From Proteus vulgaris (GTDB taxonomy: Bacteria > Pseudomonadota > Gammaproteobacteria > Enterobacterales > Enterobacteriaceae), in contig NZ_CP090064.1 of the NCBI RefSeq assembly GCF_023100685.1, positions 4,111,501-4,175,500 on the forward strand: 64,000 nt of DNA, written 5' to 3'. Below the pieces are notes generated by a model that was not told the origin of the DNA, ran no database searches, and saw nothing but the letters and a program-made list of their open reading frames with translations. A program made the translations under genes and the position numbers. Positions 58,393 through 64,000 of this stretch are shown piece by piece; the stretch's first letter is position 1, and every line of letters starts with the position of its first letter.

Positions 58393-61377
58393 ATGTTAGC
58401 GCCACTGACCGATTATAAAGATAAAATTACCCTTATCCGTGACAGCAATATTCAGTTTCTGGATTTTGGTTTTACGCTACCACAGCGCAAAGAGTACGGT
58501 GAGTTTGTTAAAAAAGGTGAAAACGGCCCGTTAATGCGACTCATCTACAATGAGCGAGACGATAACTATCTTTATCCAGCGCCGAAAAATCAACCACAAA
58601 CGCCTAGAGAAGCAGAATTTAGCTTCTCTCTTGATGAGTCATTAAATTTACTCAATGACACTTGGTTACCAGTACCATTTTTCCGCTTTAATCCGCCACG
58701 TTCATTCTCTCAAGGCCCTGATAACTGGGTGAGAATGATGTTTCACCAACTGCCAGAGCCAGATGAAGACGGGCATACACATCGCATTGTAGTGGCTTTT
58801 GATACTCGCATTGAACCCAATCGCACTAATACGGCTTATCTAGCACCAAACGAAGAAGATGTTCGTTCTGGTGTTGCTTTTGCACTAGCTTATCTAGGTT
58901 ATGAGGTAGAAAATTTCCTTGAAACACCTTGGATTGATGGTTGGTTAAAGGAAGTCTTTAGTGAAAGAGCACTAGCAGTCACTAAGATATACCATGATGA
59001 ACTTGAAGAAGCGATTAAAGAGTTTCAACATCAAGCACATTATCTCAATCTGCTCAATATCTTAGGTGAGAAACTCCACTTACCTGAGATCAAAATTAAT
59101 GAAACCAAACCACAAGAGCCTGCCATTGAAGTTGACCTTATTCTTGATGTGGGTAACTCACGTACATGTGGGATCTTAATTGAAGATCATATCAATGATA
59201 ATAAAGGGTTAACTCAACTTTATGAAATGACATTGCGTGATTTAAGCCACCCTTATCAAATCTACAACGAGCCTTTTGAAAGCCGTGTTGAATTTGCGCA
59301 AGCGGAATTTGGTAAACAAGACTTTTCAGTCAGTAGTGGGAGAAATAATGCCTTTATGTGGCCAACTATTGGTCGCGTTGGCCCTGAAGCTAACCGCATG
59401 GCGGCACAACGCTTAGGAACCGAAGGCTCAACAGGTATTTCAAGCCCTAAACGTTATTTATGGGATGATTCGCCGTATTCTCCAGGTTGGCGCTTTAGTC
59501 GCTCCTTTGGTCAAACAGACAGAGAACCATTGGCAACTGCTGTACCTATGACCTATCTGCTTAACGATCATGGTGAACCGTTATTCCGTTTAGAGCCTGA
59601 CTTTCGCATGCCTGTCTTTACGCCAAACTACACACGTAGTTCATTAATGACCATGATGTTAACCGAAGTATTAGCTCAGGCATTAACGCAAATGAACAGC
59701 CCGGCTCAGCGTCTTAAAATGAGTCACGCAAGTGCGCCTCGTCAATTACGCAATATCATTTTGACTATTCCACCCGCAATGCCAAAACCAGAGCGTGCTA
59801 TTTTTGAAACATGCATGGAAAACGCATTAGGCTTAATTTGGAAAGCAATGAATTGGGATCCGACTGACGAAAAACTGAATTTTGATGGCAAAGATACCCA
59901 ATGTCGCATACCAATGCCTAATATCCACGTTAAGTGGGATGAAGCCACTTGTGGTCAATTAGTTTATCTCTACAACGAAACACAAATTAAATTTGGTGAG
60001 CGTACTGAAGCCTTTTTTGCCAGCCAAGTGCGTGAAGATAACCGCGCATTAACGGGTGATAGCACATTAAAAATTGCCTCAATTGATATTGGTGGTGGCA
60101 CAACCGATCTCGTTATCACTCGCTATAAACTGGATACGGGAACAGGAAGTAACGTCAAAATTATTCCAACACAATTATTCCGCGAAGGATTCAAAATTGC
60201 GGGTGATGATATTTTATTAGATATCATCCAGATGTGTGTTTTGCCAGCATTACGCACCGCATTAACAGACGCGGGTATTTCTGATGCCGATGCCCTAATG
60301 TCTTCTCTTTTTGGTAGTGAAGGTTTAGATGCGGGTCAGCAAGTGTTGCGCCAACAGCTTACCTTACAAATCTTCAATCCAATTGGATTACGTATTTTAA
60401 GCCAATACGAAAACTTCGATCCATTAGTGCCTCATGAAGGCATTAACAGCACCTTTGGTGAATTGCTAAATGTTCAACCAACAGAGCATGTGCGACGTTA
60501 TATTGACGATGCCGCCAATAAAGAGTTAGGTGGCGGAGATAGTTTCTCTATCTTGAATGTGCCAGTGCAAATTAACTTTACACAACTACACGCTGAATTT
60601 ATTTCAGGTGAACGTATTAACATCACCCGTAGTTTAAAAGCACTGTGTGAGGTGCTTTATTACTACTCCTGTGATGTTTTACTACTTACAGGCCGCCCTT
60701 CTCGCTTACCAGGTATTCAAGCACTGTTAAAAGTATTACAACCTGTACCACCTTCTCGTATATTGCCATTACATGGTTACAAAACGGGTGGTTGGTATCC
60801 GTTTAACAAAAAAGGCCGCATTGATGATCCAAAATCAACCGCTGCGGTTGGTGCGATGTTGTGTTTAATGGCTGAAAATGCACGTTTGCTCAACTTCTAT
60901 TTCTCAACAGGTAATTTTAAAACTTACTCAACAGTGCGTTATTTAGGGATGTTGGATAATAACAACACCATTTCTGATAATGACGTTTATTACCGAGATA
61001 TTCAGGATAAGTTTGAGCCTGATCCAGATACCTATTTTGAAGTCAGAGGCGGGATACGTTTAGGTTTCCGTCAATTAGATAATGCTCGTTGGCCAGCCTC
61101 GCCACTCTATACATTACGCATTAAAAATCCGAAATTGGCACAACAATTAAGCCAAGAAGACAGCGTATTGCATATCAAGCTAGGAGAAGAGCGCGGAGCC
61201 TCTAGCCATAATAATGACAATAAATCTGAAAAATTACGTATTGAAGAAATGGAGCTCATTAATGGTAAAGGTGGCGTTAATAAGAGTGGTTTAAGCTTCA
61301 AACTCAATACGTTAGCAGACAGTGGTATTGGTGAAACATCCTATTGGCTGGATAGCGGGAGTGTACTAGGTAAATGA
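58393..61377 (+). CDS. srfB: SrfB, virulence factor with actin/Hsp70-like ATPase fold
   Basis: 994-residue cytoplasmic protein of the SrfB family (Salmonella SsrB-regulated factor B), normal length about 990. An actin/Hsp70-like ATPase core is visible: phosphate 1 motif ILDVGNSRTCGIL (Asp 252), phosphate 2 motif SIDIGGGTTDLVI (Asp 565) and an adenosine motif LLTGRPSRLPGIQALL (about 764-780). It starts three bases after the srfA stop and overlaps the srfC start (ATGA). No signal peptide or membrane segment. Role in the cluster is unknown. Confidence 0.92.
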   Translation: MLAPLTDYKDKITLIRDSNIQFLDFGFTLPQRKEYGEFVKKGENGPLMRLIYNERDDNYLYPAPKNQPQTPREAEFSFSLDESLNLLNDTWLPVPFFRFNPPRSFSQGPDNWVRMMFHQLPEPDEDGHTHRIVVAFDTRIEPNRTNTAYLAPNEEDVRSGVAFALAYLGYEVENFLETPWIDGWLKEVFSERALAVTKIYHDELEEAIKEFQHQAHYLNLLNILGEKLHLPEIKINETKPQEPAIEVDLILDVGNSRTCGILIEDHINDNKGLTQLYEMTLRDLSHPYQIYNEPFESRVEFAQAEFGKQDFSVSSGRNNAFMWPTIGRVGPEANRMAAQRLGTEGSTGISSPKRYLWDDSPYSPGWRFSRSFGQTDREPLATAVPMTYLLNDHGEPLFRLEPDFRMPVFTPNYTRSSLMTMMLTEVLAQALTQMNSPAQRLKMSHASAPRQLRNIILTIPPAMPKPERAIFETCMENALGLIWKAMNWDPTDEKLNFDGKDTQCRIPMPNIHVKWDEATCGQLVYLYNETQIKFGERTEAFFASQVREDNRALTGDSTLKIASIDIGGGTTDLVITRYKLDTGTGSNVKIIPTQLFREGFKIAGDDILLDIIQMCVLPALRTALTDAGISDADALMSSLFGSEGLDAGQQVLRQQLTLQIFNPIGLRILSQYENFDPLVPHEGINSTFGELLNVQPTEHVRRYIDDAANKELGGGDSFSILNVPVQINFTQLHAEFISGERINITRSLKALCEVLYYYSCDVLLLTGRPSRLPGIQALLKVLQPVPPSRILPLHGYKTGGWYPFNKKGRIDDPKSTAAVGAMLCLMAENARLLNFYFSTGNFKTYSTVRYLGMLDNNNTISDNDVYYRDIQDKFEPDPDTYFEVRGGIRLGFRQLDNARWPASPLYTLRIKNPKLAQQLSQEDSVLHIKLGEERGASSHNNDNKSEKLRIEEMELINGKGGVNKSGLSFKLNTLADSGIGETSYWLDSGSVLGK

Positions 61378-64000
61378 ATATGATGGATGAAAAACAGTTA
61401 ACAGCTAAATGGGATGCCATTTATCAAGGTGCAGGCAAAGCCATTGATTGGGTTAGCGCAGTAAGAGGTAATGCACCTCGTTTAAATACAGAAGCAGATA
61501 GCCTTATCTATCGCCTGCGTCGTAGCCGTAATATGGCAAAGAACCTCAGCTTAGCGACCCAACGTCCAATGTCAGTCGGCTTCTTTGGTCTGTCTCAAGC
61601 AGGAAAATCGTACCTGATTTCAGCCCTTGCTGCGGGACAAGAAGGTCGTTTAAGAACCAGCATGTCAGGTAAAACACTTGATTTTATCGACCATATCAAC
61701 CCACCTGGTGGCGGCAAAGAGGCTACAGGATTAGTCACTCGCTTTAGTCGCAAAGCAACGAAAGGTACGCAAGAGTTTCCAGTAGAGCTACACCTTTTTA
61801 GCGAAATTGAAATTGTTAAGATCCTTGCTAATGCTTACCTGTATGACTTTAATCAGGAAAAAATTGATTTTGAATTAGATGAAGAAAAAATATCTAGTTT
61901 AATCAATTCATTAAGTTCACAGTGTAGTGCCACAACTGTCGCAGGTATTACGCACGATGATGTCGTTTCATTATGGGATTATCTGCAACGTCACGCCGAA
62001 AAAAGCCAGAAGAAATTAGCAACAACCTATTGGCCTAAAGCGATTGAACTAGCTCCTTATCTCAGCATAGCCCAACGTGCTAAGTTATTTTCAGTGTTAT
62101 GGGGCGACATTGCAGAACTGACATCGGCTTATCAGCGTTTTAGTACCACACTTGCCTCTTTAGGCAATGCACCATTAGTTTTGGCTCCACTTTCTTCTTT
62201 AGTCAAAGAACAAGACGGTGTGTTAGTACAAAACGACAGTATTATGAACGTAGATATGCTAGAGCGTCTCAATACTGCCAATGATAGCCAGATCAGCATT
62301 TGCCCTGTTCATGGTGATCGTATTGATGCCCCTGTAACCCTTTCTTTAGCGGAACTGACCGCACTCACCGTTGAATTAGTCGTACCATTATTAGATGCAC
62401 CAAGCAAAACGCTGTTTGAACAGGTTGAGCTACTAGATTTTCCGGGTTATCGCGGACGTTTAGGGGTTGAAACCATGGCGGATGTGCGCCGTCAAGTCAA
62501 TGATGATAGCGCAAACCCACTCGCTCAACTTATTCTTCGGGGTAAAGTCGCCTATCTGTTTGAGCGTTATACCGATAACCAAGAAATGAATGTACTGGTG
62601 GTGTGTACCGCATCAAACAAACAATCCGATGTAAAAGAAGTCGGTGCCGTACTCACAGAATGGATCAATAACACGCAAGGTAAAGATGCACAAACTCGTG
62701 CTAAACGCCCTTCTGGCTTGATTTGGGCAATGACCATGTTTGATATGCGTATTACTAACTCCTTAACCATGAATGAAGCGTTATTACGCCAATCATGGGG
62801 TAAAGGTGGCATGATAAAAATGGCGATGTTAGAGCGCTTTGGTCAATATGAATGGATGTCATCAGATTGGATTAATGGTGAAGCGTTTAATAACACCTTT
62901 TTAGTACGTAAACCGGGCGTACCCACTCCGTTTATTCAAATCAGTAATGGTAAAGAAACAGTTCTAAATGAAGACAGTGTTTCACAATTACATCTGATGA
63001 AAAAAACCTTTGCTGAAGATGAAACTGTCCAACGTTATATTCGTGAACCAGACCAAGCATGGGATGCCATGTTGTCGCTTAACGATGGTGGTATGCAACG
63101 CCTTGCTGATTATCTTGAAACCGTTGCCTTAAAATCACTAAAACTTGAACGTATCAGTGAGCAACTGCAAGAAATTCAACGTGATTTAATCGGTCATCAT
63201 CTTGAAAAATGGTATCAATCAGGTGGTGAAGAGGAATTACAGGTAAAACGCCGTAATGCCGCGACTATTTTGCGTTTTATGCAAAGTCGCCCTTATTTAC
63301 AAGGTGCATTACTAGACTACCTGTTGCCTTCTCGTAAATCTCTCTACGACCTGTATATGCAGGAAAAAGAGGTTGTCGATACTCTTTCAGACAACAAAAA
63401 AGCAACACAGGCCCCAGTTTCTGCCTTTGCCGCTATGGAACAACCGACTTTTGATCTCTTTAGCGATGCGCCAATCTCTTTGGTGCCAGAAGAAGATGAA
63501 GCCCCCAAAGGCCACGGCAATGAGGTTACCTACCCTAAAAAAGTGATGGCATTATGGATAAATCATCTACGTAGTCTGCCTGATAACAGTACATTATTAA
63601 CCTACCTAGGCATCGACCAAGAAATTATGGTGCTGTTAGTCGATGAGCTTATTACAGCTATCAATCGTCTTGGTGTTGAACAACGTATGTTGAAAACTTT
63701 GGCAGGAACAGAAGCCATTGCCCGTCGTGATGACTTAGCCGAACAGCAATCCTCTCGCGTTTATAATGTATTGGGTGATTTTATTACTTGGTTTAATTTC
63801 AAAGATAACGGTGTTGAGAAGCCAGATAGCAAAATCAATGCAGGTCATAAGATCTTTGAAAGACCCGATAACACTAGCGTGCAATGGGGTGATGATGAGC
63901 GTTTAGTCCGCTTACCCACTAACCCTGTTAACTATACCCTTTTATTTGTAATTGATTGGCTTATCGCTTTATCGGCGATTATTACTGAGAATGCAGGACA
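61374..64000 (+). CDS. srfC: SrfC-family GTPase-like virulence factor, 3' end outside window
   Basis: The frame opens with ATG 61374 (overlapping srfB's stop) and stays open to the window end, giving at least 875 residues. Near residue 60-75 is a P-loop SVGFFGLSQAGKSYLI. A switch-2 element VELLDFPGYRG lies about residue 355, and a possible NKxD-like motif (TASNKQSD) about residue 410. The remaining length (to 875) is helical. Family is SrfC (Salmonella SrfC is shorter, about 715 residues). It could be dynamin-like, but nothing here decides. Truncated by the window, not by mutation. Confidence 0.88.
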   Translation, partial: MNMMDEKQLTAKWDAIYQGAGKAIDWVSAVRGNAPRLNTEADSLIYRLRRSRNMAKNLSLATQRPMSVGFFGLSQAGKSYLISALAAGQEGRLRTSMSGKTLDFIDHINPPGGGKEATGLVTRFSRKATKGTQEFPVELHLFSEIEIVKILANAYLYDFNQEKIDFELDEEKISSLINSLSSQCSATTVAGITHDDVVSLWDYLQRHAEKSQKKLATTYWPKAIELAPYLSIAQRAKLFSVLWGDIAELTSAYQRFSTTLASLGNAPLVLAPLSSLVKEQDGVLVQNDSIMNVDMLERLNTANDSQISICPVHGDRIDAPVTLSLAELTALTVELVVPLLDAPSKTLFEQVELLDFPGYRGRLGVETMADVRRQVNDDSANPLAQLILRGKVAYLFERYTDNQEMNVLVVCTASNKQSDVKEVGAVLTEWINNTQGKDAQTRAKRPSGLIWAMTMFDMRITNSLTMNEALLRQSWGKGGMIKMAMLERFGQYEWMSSDWINGEAFNNTFLVRKPGVPTPFIQISNGKETVLNEDSVSQLHLMKKTFAEDETVQRYIREPDQAWDAMLSLNDGGMQRLADYLETVALKSLKLERISEQLQEIQRDLIGHHLEKWYQSGGEEELQVKRRNAATILRFMQSRPYLQGALLDYLLPSRKSLYDLYMQEKEVVDTLSDNKKATQAPVSAFAAMEQPTFDLFSDAPISLVPEEDEAPKGHGNEVTYPKKVMALWINHLRSLPDNSTLLTYLGIDQEIMVLLVDELITAINRLGVEQRMLKTLAGTEAIARRDDLAEQQSSRVYNVLGDFITWFNFKDNGVEKPDSKINAGHKIFERPDNTSVQWGDDERLVRLPTNPVNYTLLFVIDWLIALSAIITENAG

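Overview
The window (64 kb, about 38-40 % GC by eye) is chromosomal DNA of an enterobacterium close to Proteus (Morganellaceae). Housekeeping proteins (OmpR/EnvZ, PstSCAB-PhoU, FeoABC, GlpD, MetF, NfuA, HemN) read as low-GC relatives of the Escherichia coli proteins, and a NikABCDE-type nickel importer and a SrfABC cluster fit a Proteus-like genome. The genus call is inference; no rRNA or tRNA gene is visible.

Layout. 1-8 kb: 3' end of ntrC, convergent hemN, an 860-bp gene-free stretch with a CRP-like site and a GGA-rich hairpin segment, an operon of three small outer-membrane lipoproteins (CsgG-like, DUF4810, DUF799), then tex. 8-18.3 kb: greB, ompR-envZ, the Pho-box-preceded pstSCAB-phoU operon, and a polar amino-acid ABC transporter with no ATPase gene. 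18.3-25.7 kb: a TacA/TacT-type toxin-antitoxin pair, an adenine/hypoxanthine permease with a PurR box, a YdhR-like monooxygenase, a GNAT plus GT39-like membrane protein pair, yihI, and a DUF4026-like protein. 25.7-37.4 kb: feoABC with FNR and Fur sites, an OsmC-family protein, bioH, gntX-nfuA, glpEGR, glpD, yeaO-like, metF with MetJ boxes. 37.4-47.7 kb: a DUF4291 protein and an eight-gene catabolic operon (FGGY kinase, sugar isomerase, DapA-like aldolase/lyase, sialidase-fold protein, TctCBA transporter, LacI regulator). 48-54.4 kb: a small secreted protein, then a nickel/peptide-type ABC operon led by a SAM methyltransferase. 54.8-64 kb: a von Willebrand protein and the SrfA-SrfB-SrfC cluster, the last gene running off the window.

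How it works together. Much of the window handles import under limitation: phosphate (PhoB), ferrous iron (FNR/Fur), nickel, glycerol-3-phosphate (GlpR), purines (PurR) and methionine/folate (MetJ). The gene order is a mosaic of segments that lie apart in E. coli. The parts least explained by known biology are the SrfABC cluster with its VWA paralogue, the tricarboxylate-transporter/isomerase/kinase operon of unknown substrate, the methyltransferase fused into the nik operon, and the candidate RNA between hemN and the lipoprotein operon.
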